Shown one piece after another: positions 49,259-57,878 of a DNA stretch of 64,000 nt; the stretch's first letter is position 1; every line of letters begins with the position of its first letter. Origin of the DNA: Vulcanimicrobiota bacterium (GTDB lineage: Bacteria > Vulcanimicrobiota > Vulcanimicrobiia > Vulcanimicrobiales > Vulcanimicrobiaceae); NCBI GenBank assembly GCA_027306785.1, contig DAHUZB010000009.1, forward strand, positions 62,001 to 126,000, read 5' to 3'. Made by a program: the position numbers and the translations under genes. The notes beneath the pieces were generated by a model. It ran no database searches and was not told the DNA's origin. It saw only the letters and a list, made by a program, of their open reading frames with translations.

Positions 49259-49455
49259 TGTATCCTCCTAGTAAGTTTGAGACCTCAGCTTGTATTGGGT
49301 TTCCGCGACGCGAACGTCTGTTGGACCCGCGACCCAGCCTCTCGGCGTACAGGGCGCGGATCCCCCCAAGACAATCCTTTTCCATCTGTTCGGGGGGCTG
49401 TTTGCCCCCCCTGCAGTAAGACCCTTGCTGATTACGGGTTTTTCTTACGGTACCT
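49259..49455 (-). promoter_or_regulatory. Long leader of the barrel gene with a G6-C6 hairpin
   Basis: The 197-bp gap contains GGGGGGC-tgttt-GCCCCCC (49401-49419), further GC stems, and AGGAGGA just before the start codon of the barrel gene (minus strand). There is no T run after the hairpin in either direction, so it is not a clear terminator for the thioesterase gene. It may be an RNA regulatory leader; it matches no riboswitch class I could verify. Confidence 0.35.
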
Positions 49456-49851
49456 TCACGCAAGCTTTTCTTCAAGCTTGGCCAGGAACTTTGAGCGATC
49501 GATCAGGTACCGCTCGTGGGTGCCCTCGGCGACCGCCTCCTGTTCGTCGAAGACCGCGACCGCGAAACTGACGCGGGGGCCGTCGACCATCACGACCTCG
49601 ACCTCCGTCCGGACGATGAACCCCACCGGAACCGGTTTGTGATGTTCGAGGTCGATGTGGGTGCCGAGCGAGACCGTCTCGGATCCCAGCATCGGTTCGA
49701 GGCACGCGATGGCCGCATTTTCGACGAGCTGCACCAGCATCGAGGTGGAGAGAACGTCAACACCCTTGTTGCCCGCCTTTTCGGCGGTCATCCATTCTTC
49801 GACGCGCGTCTGCAAGCTATGCGAGCGACCAATGTCGAGTTTCGCGCTCAT
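49456..49851 (-). CDS. Hotdog-fold thioesterase (fluoroacetyl-CoA thioesterase-like)
   Basis: 131 residues from ATG 49851; a start at 49872 is less likely. The pattern SAKLDIGRSHSLQTRVEEW, then DVLSTSMLVQLVENAAIACL and GTHIDLEHHKPVPVGFIVRT matches the FlK-like hotdog thioesterases, whose catalytic Thr/Glu/His residues are compatible with these segments. It would hydrolyse a small acyl-CoA. It is transcribed upstream of the barrel gene but separated from it by a long leader. Confidence 0.85.
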   Translation of the reverse strand: MSAKLDIGRSHSLQTRVEEWMTAEKAGNKGVDVLSTSMLVQLVENAAIACLEPMLGSETVSLGTHIDLEHHKPVPVGFIVRTEVEVVMVDGPRVSFAVAVFDEQEAVAEGTHERYLIDRSKFLAKLEEKLA

Positions 49852-50008
49852 GCGGGGGTGAAATACGCGCAAAGTGCCGCCTCTCCTCGATGGGACAGCG
49901 GGTTATCAGGATTGGTCGCCAAGGTAGTGAATCAATTGAGCCTCATCGACCGTAGTACGAACAGATTCAAGCGTCGATTCGCGTCTGAACAACTTTCATA
50001 GGAGCAAC

Positions 50009-51271
50009 ATGCAGTACCAACGCTTGGCGGTCGCCGCGATTGCGGCAACGTTCGCCCTCACCGCCTGCGGCAAAGGCGGCGCGCCGCGAGGCCCGGCGCC
50101 GCTTAACGTCGATGTCGCAACCGCGGCACAGCGTGACATCGCGACGTACCTTCCGCTCGACGGCCAGATCGCCCCGCTCGAGCAATCGACGCTTGCCTTT
50201 CAGCAGAGCGGACCGATCACCGCGATCTACGTGAACGTCGGCGATCGCGTGCACGCGGGCCAGGTGCTCGCGCGCATCGACGACTCGACGCTGCGCGCGC
50301 AACTCGCTCAGGCGCAGGCGCAGGCGACGCAGCAGGGCGCCTCGGCGCAGGGCGCACAGGTCGGCCTGCCCGTGCAGCAGCAGCAGAACGCGGCGGCGCT
50401 CGCGACCGCGCAGGCCGCGCTCGCGAATGCGAAGCTAAGCTACGATCAGGACCGGCAGCTCTTCACGCAAGGCTACGTCTCGCAGTCGCAATTGGAAGCG
50501 GCGCGCGCGGCCTACGTGCAGGCACAGAACGAATACCGGAACGCGCAGATCGGCATGCGTAACGACGTCGTGAGCGCGCAGAACGTGAAGGCCGCGCAGG
50601 CGGCGGCGCAGGCCGCGGCGGCGAACGCGAACACGCTGCGCACCGAGATCGGTCAGACCACGCTCTACGCGCCGTACGACGGCGTGATCACCGCGCGTAA
50701 CATGGATCCGGGCGCGTTCGCCGGGCCGCAGTCGCCGGTGCTCGCGATCTCGCGCATCGACACGGTCTGGATCAACATCAACGTGCCCGACGAGGATCTC
50801 AAGTACGTGCAGCCGGGATCGAAGGTGACGTTCACCTCCACGTCGCTGCCGGGCAAGAGCTTCACGTCGCGCATCGCGACCGTGAATGCGGTTCCCACGC
50901 AGGGCACGCTCTCGTATCTCGCGCGCATCCGTATGCCCAATCCCGGCGACGTGCTGCGCGGCGGAATGCTCGTCACGGCGACGCTCGTGAAGCAGTCGAA
51001 GGCGAATGCTATCGTCGTGCCGCGTTCGGCGATCGCGCAGACCGAGAACGGCGCCGCCGTGTACGTGGTCGGTGCCGACAATAAGGCGCAGGAAGTGCCC
51101 GTGCGCGTCGGCGTGCAGACCGACACGCTCTCGGAGGTGATCTCGCCGAAGGTGCAAGCCGGAACGAAGGTCATCACGACGCGCCCCGACGCCCTCAAAG
51201 ACGGCAGCGTGGTCGCGATCGACGGCGCGACGCCCGCATCGTCGCAGAAGCCGGCCGGGTCGGCGCAATGA
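50009..51271 (+). CDS. RND-type efflux periplasmic adaptor (MFP) lipoprotein
   Basis: 420 residues with lipoprotein signal (LAVAAIAATFALTACGKGG, lipobox LTAC). The family order is visible: barrel-sandwich GQIAPLEQSTLAFQQSGPIT, lipoyl part VNVGDRVHAGQVLARIDDST, long Gln/Ala coiled-coil hairpin (about 95-210), then TTLYAPYDGVITARNMDPGA and the C-terminal beta domain. It links an inner-membrane transporter to TolC. The next gene is a TolC homologue with an ATGA overlap, but no RND permease is encoded nearby. Confidence 0.93.
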   Translation: MQYQRLAVAAIAATFALTACGKGGAPRGPAPLNVDVATAAQRDIATYLPLDGQIAPLEQSTLAFQQSGPITAIYVNVGDRVHAGQVLARIDDSTLRAQLAQAQAQATQQGASAQGAQVGLPVQQQQNAAALATAQAALANAKLSYDQDRQLFTQGYVSQSQLEAARAAYVQAQNEYRNAQIGMRNDVVSAQNVKAAQAAAQAAAANANTLRTEIGQTTLYAPYDGVITARNMDPGAFAGPQSPVLAISRIDTVWININVPDEDLKYVQPGSKVTFTSTSLPGKSFTSRIATVNAVPTQGTLSYLARIRMPNPGDVLRGGMLVTATLVKQSKANAIVVPRSAIAQTENGAAVYVVGADNKAQEVPVRVGVQTDTLSEVISPKVQAGTKVITTRPDALKDGSVVAIDGATPASSQKPAGSAQ

Positions 51272-52749
51272 TCGCCGCCCGTCCGCTCCTCGCGCGGTCG
51301 CTCGTCGCGACGCTCGCGCTCCTCCCGCTCGTGCCGGGGCTCGCGCACGCGCAGGCGACGAGCGCGCCGCTGCCGATGATGACGCCCGCGCCGATGCCGA
51401 CCGCGGCCGGAACCCCGGTTCCGTATCCCGCCTACGGCTCGCCCGCCCCCGACGTCACGCAGCAGCGCAAACGTCCCGGCGTTCCGACCACCGTCAACCT
51501 CGCGCAAGCGATCGATATCGCGGTCGCGCAATCGCCCGCCTTCGCTTCGCAGCGCGCGCAGTATCGCGCGATCGCGGCCAAGTACGGCGCCGAGAAAGGC
51601 GCGCTCTTTCCGAGCATCTCGGGAAGCGCGTCGATCACGCGCGATTACGGTTCGCTCGGCACGAGCACGACCGGATCGTCGAGCGGCAGCGGTTCGAACG
51701 CGAAAGGCTATTTGACGACCGAGAGCGCCAAGGCGACCCTCTCGCAGCTCATCTTCGACGGCGGTCGCGTGATCGCGGGCATCCGCTCCGCCAAGGACGC
51801 GGATCTGGCCGGGCGCGAGACGCTGCTACGTCAACTCCAAACGCTCGCGTTCAACGTGGCGACCGCGTATTACGGCGTGCTGCAAGCGAAGGCGAGCGTC
51901 GCTTCGAACGCCGCGCTCGCGCATCAATTCGAGACCGAGGAGCAGGTCGTTTCGGCGCGGATTCGCACCGGCGCGGCGGCGCGCTCGGATCTCGCGGCGG
52001 CGGAGTTTCAAGCCGCGCAGGCGCGCGGTGCGCTGATCACCGCGCAGGGCAGCGAGATTGCCGCGGAGTCGACCTTCGCCACGACGCTCGGGCTCGACGC
52101 GGACACCGCGGTCAACCCGCAGCCGCTCGCGGCGAATCCGTCGCAGATCAAGACGATGTCGTATCGGCAGTCGCTCGATGCGGCGCTCCATCTGCGCCCC
52201 GATTATCTCGCGGCCGAGCATACGGTCGATTCCTCGAAAGAGAACCTGCGCTTCGCGAAGCTCGCGCGCTTCCCGGAGATCACGCTCAATGCGAGCAGCG
52301 GTACCTCGCGGACCCTGCTCACCACGCCGAGCGTCGCAACGCCGTTTTCGGGCACCGGTTCGCTCGGCGCGACGATCAGCGTGCCGATCTACGACCAAGG
52401 TCTGACCAACTACAATGTCGCGGTCGCGGCATCGCAGCTCGATCAGGCGCAGTCCGGGCTCACGGCGTCGCGTCTCACGGTGGAATCCGACGTGCGCGGC
52501 GCGCTCGCGGATCTCATCTCGGCGCGCGCGAGCCTGGTGCAGGCGAACGCCGAGCTCCAGAGCGCGACGGTGAACAGTCAGGCGACCGCGGCGCGCTATA
52601 AAGTCGGCGCGGCGACGATCACGGACATCGTGACGGCCAACGCCTCGCTCTCCTCGGCGCAGCGCGATCAAATCACCGCGCTCTACAACGAGCGGCTGGC
52701 CGAAGAACGCTACGCGTACGCACTCGGCGAGAGCGATCTGAAGCTCTAA
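51268..52749 (+). CDS. TolC-family outer-membrane efflux protein
   Basis: 493 residues with a signal peptide (VATLALLPLVPGLAHAQATS) and a Pro-rich N-terminal extension (about 30-75). The TolC core follows: VNLAQAIDIAVAQSPAFASQ, ATLSQLIFDGGRVIAGIRSA, LAFNVATAYYGVLQAKASVA and a second similar half with VPIYDQGLTNYNVAVAASQL. It forms the trimeric outer-membrane channel of a tripartite pump with the preceding adaptor. The transporter partner must be elsewhere. Confidence 0.93.
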   Translation: MIAARPLLARSLVATLALLPLVPGLAHAQATSAPLPMMTPAPMPTAAGTPVPYPAYGSPAPDVTQQRKRPGVPTTVNLAQAIDIAVAQSPAFASQRAQYRAIAAKYGAEKGALFPSISGSASITRDYGSLGTSTTGSSSGSGSNAKGYLTTESAKATLSQLIFDGGRVIAGIRSAKDADLAGRETLLRQLQTLAFNVATAYYGVLQAKASVASNAALAHQFETEEQVVSARIRTGAAARSDLAAAEFQAAQARGALITAQGSEIAAESTFATTLGLDADTAVNPQPLAANPSQIKTMSYRQSLDAALHLRPDYLAAEHTVDSSKENLRFAKLARFPEITLNASSGTSRTLLTTPSVATPFSGTGSLGATISVPIYDQGLTNYNVAVAASQLDQAQSGLTASRLTVESDVRGALADLISARASLVQANAELQSATVNSQATAARYKVGAATITDIVTANASLSSAQRDQITALYNERLAEERYAYALGESDLKL

Positions 52750-52799
52750 ATTCGCCTCGGCGCGGGGCGCGCGGGGACGGTCGTCAAAGGAGCGGGGGT

Positions 52800-53966
52800 A
52801 TGTCCGCCAATCCTTCGACCGTCCCCGTTTCCATTTCCGACCCCGTCAACGCCGCGATCCTCGCCGTCTCCGAAGATCGTCTCGCGGGCTTCCAGCGCGA
52901 TCCCTTCGGTGCGATCGCCGAACAGAGCGGCATCGCCGTGGAGACCGTACTCGAGCGCATCGCGGCGATGCTCGCCGCCGGCACGATCCGCCGCGTGCGT
53001 CAGACGCTGATGTCGACGAACCTCGCGCGCGGCGCGCTCGTCGCGTGGCAGGTGCCGAACGACCGTCTCGATGCCGCCTTCGATCATCTCTTCAACAACG
53101 ATCCGTTTTCCGGGCACGTCGTGATTCGCTCGACCGACGCGGTGACGCCCGGCAGCACGTATCGTCTGTGGACCACGCTCAAAGTGCCGCAGGGATTCTC
53201 GCTACGAAAACACGCCGAGGTGCTGCGCAGGGAGATCGGCGCCGAGCACTTTCGTCTGATGCCCGCCAAGATGGTCTTCGCGCTCGGCGTGGGCCACGTG
53301 CGCCGACGCGGACTCGAACCCGGTGCCCGCGCCGAAGCGCTCGCGGAGCCGACCAACACGGCGATCGTCGAACTCTCCGATCTCGAGTGGCGTGTTCTGA
53401 CCGCGCTCAAGCGCGAACTGACGCCCGACGAGATCGTGCGTAACCTCTGGGATGCGCGCGCGGCGGAGGCGGGCGTCACGCTCGATGAGTTCGAGCGGGT
53501 CGCGCGCGATCTCAACGCACGCGGGGTGATCGGCCGCTTCTCGACCTTCCTCGAGCACGTGAAGCCGACGGCGAACAACGAACGCGTGACGCGCTACAAC
53601 GCGCTCTTCCATTGGGCGGTTCCGAAAGGGCGCGAGATGGATGCCGGGCGCGAGGTGGGACGCCACTACGTGATCACGCATGCCTATTGGCGCGAGGGCG
53701 GCGCGGAGTTTCGCGACGTCAACATCATGGCGGTCGCGCACGGCATGGAGAAGGAGCGCGTGCTCGCGCACAAGGCGGCGATCGACGCGCACCTGCGCGA
53801 CGAAGGCATCGAGTTTACCTACACCAACGTTTTTTGGGGCGGACGCAGCGAGATCAAACCCTCGGAGATCACGCCCGACGCATTTCGGGCGTTCTGCGCC
53901 GAGCGGGGAATCGATCCTGAAACCATGCGCGCCGAAGGCGGCGACGACGAAGGAGGCTCCATCTGA
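52800..53966 (+). CDS. Tandem Lrp/AsnC-like protein, siroheme-decarboxylase (AhbAB/NirDL-like) candidate
   Basis: 388 residues with two Lrp/AsnC-like halves. The first begins SDPVNAAILAVSEDRLAGFQ (HTH-like) and continues VVIRSTDAVTPGSTYRLWTT; the second begins ELSDLEWRVLTALKRELTPD with GRHYVITHAYWREGGAEFRD and IEFTYTNVFWGGRSEIK. Fused or paired domains of this type occur in siroheme decarboxylases of haem d1 and alternative haem synthesis, whose active sites use His/Arg residues comparable to the YVITHAYWRE stretch. A plain transcription regulator is the alternative. The following lipoprotein gene overlaps its stop. Confidence 0.6.
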   Translation: MSANPSTVPVSISDPVNAAILAVSEDRLAGFQRDPFGAIAEQSGIAVETVLERIAAMLAAGTIRRVRQTLMSTNLARGALVAWQVPNDRLDAAFDHLFNNDPFSGHVVIRSTDAVTPGSTYRLWTTLKVPQGFSLRKHAEVLRREIGAEHFRLMPAKMVFALGVGHVRRRGLEPGARAEALAEPTNTAIVELSDLEWRVLTALKRELTPDEIVRNLWDARAAEAGVTLDEFERVARDLNARGVIGRFSTFLEHVKPTANNERVTRYNALFHWAVPKGREMDAGREVGRHYVITHAYWREGGAEFRDVNIMAVAHGMEKERVLAHKAAIDAHLRDEGIEFTYTNVFWGGRSEIKPSEITPDAFRAFCAERGIDPETMRAEGGDDEGGSI

Positions 53967-55624
53967 AGGCACTGCTGCGCGCGGCGATTGCGGGAATCGC
54001 GATCGCCGCCACCATGTCCGCGTGCACCAAGACGACAAGCACGAGCGGAGGCGCGCATCCATGGACGCGTCCCGGCGTGCTGCGCATCGCCGAGAACGAA
54101 GACCTGAAGAACTTGAATCCCGTGCTCGACGGCACCACGCCGACGGTCGATCTCTCGATGTTCATCTACTCGTACGCGGTTCGCTACGACCAGAACGCGA
54201 AACCGGTGCCCGATGCTCTGAGCGAGATCCCGACGATCGCGAACGGCGACGTGAGCAAAGACGGGTTGACGTTGAAATACAAGCTGCGCCGGAACATCAC
54301 GTGGCAAGACGGACGGCCGCTGACCTGTAAGGATCTTCGTTTCACGTGGCAGTACGTGATGGACCCGCACACCAACGTCTCGGCGACCGACGGCTACAGC
54401 TCGATCAAGGATATCGACTGCAGTAATCCCTACGTCGCGGTCATCCACCTGAAAAAAGCCTACGCACCGTTCCTGCAGACGATCTTCGGTCCGAACGGCA
54501 ACGCGCCGATTCTGCCCGAGCACATCCTCGCGAAGTACATGGACGGCAAGGGCGGTCAGAACACGGCGCCATATAATTCGATGCCGATCGGCAGCGGGCC
54601 GTTCAAGGTGATCGAGTGGCAGCGCGGCACCGTCGTGAAGATGGTCGCGAATCCGACCTACTTCCTCGGGAAGCCGAAGCTCCGCGAGGTCGATTTCTAT
54701 ATCGAACCCGACGAGAATACGCTCGAGACGCAGGTGCAGACGCACGCGATCGATATGCTGGCGCGCGGCACCGCGATCAACTGGCCGCGCTACGCGGCGC
54801 TCGGGGCCGATCCGAAGAACGGGCTCAAGGCGATCCAGGTGAACTCGTTCATCTACGATCATATCGATTTCAACCTGCGCAATCCGATCCTCGCCGACGC
54901 GCGCGTGCGGCGCGCACTCGCCTACGCGACGAACCGGAAGGAGATCATCGACAAAATTTTTCACGGCGCCGAGTACCCGTCGGATACGCCCGAGCACCCG
55001 TTGCTCTCGTGGGCCTACACGGCCGATACCCTGCATTATCCGTTCGATCCGGCGAAGGCCAAACAGATGCTCGACGCGGCCGGCTGGCACGTGGGCCCGG
55101 ACGGCATCCGCGTGAAGAACGGGCAGCGCCTGGAATTCAACCTGAGCACGCAGACCGAGGCGACGAACGGGAAAGCGGTGCAGGCGCTGATTCAGCGCGA
55201 ATGGCACGACGTCGGCGTGCAGGCCGACGTGAAGAACTATCCGACCGCGCAGTTCTTCGAGAACGGCACGCAAGGCGTGCTCGAGGGCGGCCACTACGAC
55301 GCGGCGCTCTTCGCGTGGGTCGGCGCGGCCGATCCCGATCTCAATGCGCTCTACTCGGCCAACAACCTCGCGCCGCGCGGACAGAACAACCTCTTTTGGG
55401 AGAACGCGACGGCGACGCGCGCGCTCGCCGATGCGCTGACGACCGTCGATCAAGCCCGCCGCAAGGCCGACTACGTCACCTTCCAGCAAGAGCTCGCGAA
55501 GGACGTGCCGACGATCATTATCGGGTTCCGTAAGGAGCCGTACGTGTACAACACCGACCTGCGGGGCTTCGCGCCCTCGCCGGTCATCTCGCCCTTCTGG
55601 AATCCGTGGGAGTATTCGATTTGA
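53963..55624 (+). CDS. Peptide-binding lipoprotein, SBP family 5 (copy A)
   Basis: 553 residues if CTG 53963 is used. CTGA overlaps the previous stop and AGGAGG lies six bases upstream, giving the signal KALLRAAIAGIAIAATMSAC with a lipobox ending MSAC; ATG 54014 would delete the signal. The mature part reads RPGVLRIAENEDLKNLNPVL, then DGLTLKYKLRRNITWQDGRP, typical of DppA/OppA-like proteins. It ends SPFWNPWEYSI. A second binding protein follows directly, and no permease or ATPase genes flank them. Confidence 0.9.
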   Translation: MKALLRAAIAGIAIAATMSACTKTTSTSGGAHPWTRPGVLRIAENEDLKNLNPVLDGTTPTVDLSMFIYSYAVRYDQNAKPVPDALSEIPTIANGDVSKDGLTLKYKLRRNITWQDGRPLTCKDLRFTWQYVMDPHTNVSATDGYSSIKDIDCSNPYVAVIHLKKAYAPFLQTIFGPNGNAPILPEHILAKYMDGKGGQNTAPYNSMPIGSGPFKVIEWQRGTVVKMVANPTYFLGKPKLREVDFYIEPDENTLETQVQTHAIDMLARGTAINWPRYAALGADPKNGLKAIQVNSFIYDHIDFNLRNPILADARVRRALAYATNRKEIIDKIFHGAEYPSDTPEHPLLSWAYTADTLHYPFDPAKAKQMLDAAGWHVGPDGIRVKNGQRLEFNLSTQTEATNGKAVQALIQREWHDVGVQADVKNYPTAQFFENGTQGVLEGGHYDAALFAWVGAADPDLNALYSANNLAPRGQNNLFWENATATRALADALTTVDQARRKADYVTFQQELAKDVPTIIIGFRKEPYVYNTDLRGFAPSPVISPFWNPWEYSI

Positions 55625-57249
55625 AGCGACTGTTGGGTCTCGCTCTCGCCCTCGGCGTGCTCGCCGCGGGCTGCACCAAGGTCGGCGGCGGCGGCGTCGA
55701 CGGCCGCGCCAACGCCTGGACGCATCCGCACGTGCTGACCTTCGCCGATGCGGGCGACATTAACACGCTCAATCCCGATCTCGGTCAGTTCTCCGACATC
55801 GGCCATCTATCGTCGCTCACGATGGCGTGGCTGATCAAGTGGGACGATCATAACGCCGCCTATCCCGAACTCGCGACCGAGGTGCCGACCAAGGCGAACG
55901 GCGGCGTGAGCCCGGACGGGCTGACGATCACCTATCACCTGCGTCACGGGGTGAAATGGTCGGACGGTGCACCGTTCACCGCCGACGACGTCGTATTCTC
56001 GACGAAAGTCGTGCTGAACCCGGCGAACAACATCGTGAACCGTCAGGGGTGGAATTACATCACGAAGATCGACGAGCCGGATAAATATACGGTCGTCTTT
56101 CATCTGCGCAAGCCGTTCTCGCCGTTTATCGAAGACTTTTTTTCGTCGGCGGGCGCCAACCCGTGCATTCTTCCCAAGCATCTGCTTGCGAAGTACAAGA
56201 ACATCAACAACGTTCCGTACAACAACCTTCCGGTCGGCATCGGTCCGTTCAAGTACGAGCGCTGGGATCGCCAGCAGCAGGTCGTGCTGGTCGCAAATCC
56301 GCTCTACTTCCGCGGGCGGCCCAAGCTCGACAAGATCGTCTTCAAGATCGTCCCCGATCGCAACACCCTGCTCTCGCAGATGCAGGCGCACGAAGTCGAT
56401 ATGTGGGATCTCGTGCCGGGAAACTACCTCGGCCGTCTGAAGGCGATTCCGGGCGTCAAGATCGTCGAGGTGCCGAGCTACTACTACGATCATCTCGATT
56501 TCAATCTGAATAATCCGGCGCTCAAAGATCCGATCGTACGGCAGGCGCTACGCCTGGGTTGGAATCGCGCCGCGCGTCTAGAGAAGATCGGACACGGTCT
56601 CGGCACGCTCTCCGACTCCGTGACGCCGCTCGACGCGCCGTACGCGGTGAAGGAGCCGCTCGTCGGCTACGATCCGGCGAAGGCGAACGCGATGCTCGAT
56701 GCCGACGGCTGGAAGCGTGGACCCGACGGCATCCGCGAAAAGAACGGCATGAAGCTCGACTTCCGCTATGCGATCTACGCAGGCACGCCCGATGTCGACA
56801 ACGGCATCGAGATGCTGCGTCAGGATTGGAAAAAGCTCGGCGTCGCGTTCAGCGTGAAGCACTATCCGATCGCGCTCTACTTCGCGCCGCTGCAAGAGGG
56901 CGGTATCGTCTACAGCAACAAATGGGACATCACGAGCTTCGCCTGGCAGAACGATGCAATCGGCGACTACTCGCAGATCTATGCATGCGATGCGTTCCCG
57001 CCGCAAGGCCAGAACAACCCGCGCTGGTGCGATCCGGTTGCGGACAAGGCGATGCACGCGCTCTACGCGCACTACGAACAGCTCCACCGCAACGGCGACG
57101 TGAAGATCGTCGTCGATCGCCTCGCGAACGACGTGCCGGTGATCGTGCAGGATCAGCGCGTGGACGTCTACGCGGTCAATTCGGATATCAAGAACTTCGA
57201 TCCGAACGCGATCACGCCGTTCGATAACTTCATGAACGTCGATATCTAG
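55621..57249 (+). CDS. Peptide-binding lipoprotein, SBP family 5 (copy B)
   Basis: 542 residues from TTG 55621, which overlaps the preceding TGA as TTGA with GGAG in place. The signal is KRLLGLALALGVLAAGCTK (lipobox LAAGC). The mature chain has HPHVLTFADAGDINTLNPDL, DGLTITYHLRHGVKWSDGAP and the family 5 C-lobe. It is clearly paralogous to copy A and to the protein at 13.1-14.7 kb. Differences in the ligand lobe suggest distinct ligands. Confidence 0.9.
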   Translation: MKRLLGLALALGVLAAGCTKVGGGGVDGRANAWTHPHVLTFADAGDINTLNPDLGQFSDIGHLSSLTMAWLIKWDDHNAAYPELATEVPTKANGGVSPDGLTITYHLRHGVKWSDGAPFTADDVVFSTKVVLNPANNIVNRQGWNYITKIDEPDKYTVVFHLRKPFSPFIEDFFSSAGANPCILPKHLLAKYKNINNVPYNNLPVGIGPFKYERWDRQQQVVLVANPLYFRGRPKLDKIVFKIVPDRNTLLSQMQAHEVDMWDLVPGNYLGRLKAIPGVKIVEVPSYYYDHLDFNLNNPALKDPIVRQALRLGWNRAARLEKIGHGLGTLSDSVTPLDAPYAVKEPLVGYDPAKANAMLDADGWKRGPDGIREKNGMKLDFRYAIYAGTPDVDNGIEMLRQDWKKLGVAFSVKHYPIALYFAPLQEGGIVYSNKWDITSFAWQNDAIGDYSQIYACDAFPPQGQNNPRWCDPVADKAMHALYAHYEQLHRNGDVKIVVDRLANDVPVIVQDQRVDVYAVNSDIKNFDPNAITPFDNFMNVDI

Positions 57250-57266
57250 CGTCGCGAACCGCGCAT

Positions 57267-57301
57267 ACGGCGGCCGCCCGGCTTACCGGTGCGGCCGTCG
57301 T
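57267..57301. terminator. GC-rich hairpin between convergent genes
   Basis: ACGGCGGCCGC pairs with GCGGCCGTCGT (one mismatch) around an inner CCGG/CCGG stem. There is no T run on either strand, so it may act as a Rho-dependent or mRNA-stabilising structure. It sits in the 56-bp gap between the binding-protein gene and the convergent hypothetical gene. Confidence 0.45.
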
Positions 57302-57305
57302 GCGT

Positions 57306-57878
57306 TCAGGGGGCCGGGCGCGATTCGGTCAGGACGTAGAGCGCGAGGCGCTCGATCGTGCCGCCGTTGCCCATCGCGTAAGCGGCGCCGCCGGGAAAGC
57401 GCGCTTCGAACATCTCGGCGTACGGACCGAGCTGCGCGGGCAGCGCGCTCGCGGTCGCAAAATACTCCGGCAGCACCGTGAACGGCTGCCCCACTTCGAT
57501 CTCGCCCGGTACGAAGCGGAAGCGTAGGTCGCGCGGTGCGAGATTCGGCGCGCGCTCGACGCGCGGTCGATAGAGCTCGGCCGACGCAAGCCGATCCTGC
57601 GAATAGAAGCAACTGAGGAACAAGCGGCCCCCGTCACCGGAGCGCACGCAATAGGTGTGCCATCCGCGCTGCGGGTAGGCGAACGCGATGCCGAGCGCAC
57701 GCTCCACGTCGGCGCGCGTCGTGCGCGTGACGTCGAGCGCGATCTCTTCGTTGAACAGCACGATCGGCTTTTCGGCCGGGGGCGGAAGCGCCGCCGAGGA
57801 CCGGCCGCGCTCGTAGATCTGCGCGAGGATATCCACCGCGCGCTGCATGGCGAAATCCGGCGGGCGCTCGTCGCTCAA
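57306..57878 (-). CDS. Hypothetical protein
   Basis: 190 residues from TTG 57878 (TTGA overlap with the M50 protease stop), or 180 from ATG 57848. It opens MQRAVDILAQIYERGRSSAA (from the ATG) and contains DVTRTTRADVERALGIAFAY, RGWHTYCVRSGDGGRLFLSC and EIEVGQPFTVLPEYFATASA. No family recognised; the beta-rich middle could be a ligand-binding domain. Co-translation with a membrane protease suggests a linked function. Confidence 0.6.
   Translation of the reverse strand: MSDERPPDFAMQRAVDILAQIYERGRSSAALPPPAEKPIVLFNEEIALDVTRTTRADVERALGIAFAYPQRGWHTYCVRSGDGGRLFLSCFYSQDRLASAELYRPRVERAPNLAPRDLRFRFVPGEIEVGQPFTVLPEYFATASALPAQLGPYAEMFEARFPGGAAYAMGNGGTIERLALYVLTESRPAP

Noticed and set aside
49259-49455. 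Cyclic di-GMP or cyclic di-AMP riboswitch in the barrel leader
   Set aside because: Some short matches (GGGCAAAC, GGAAACCC) but the conserved cores and their order are not present.
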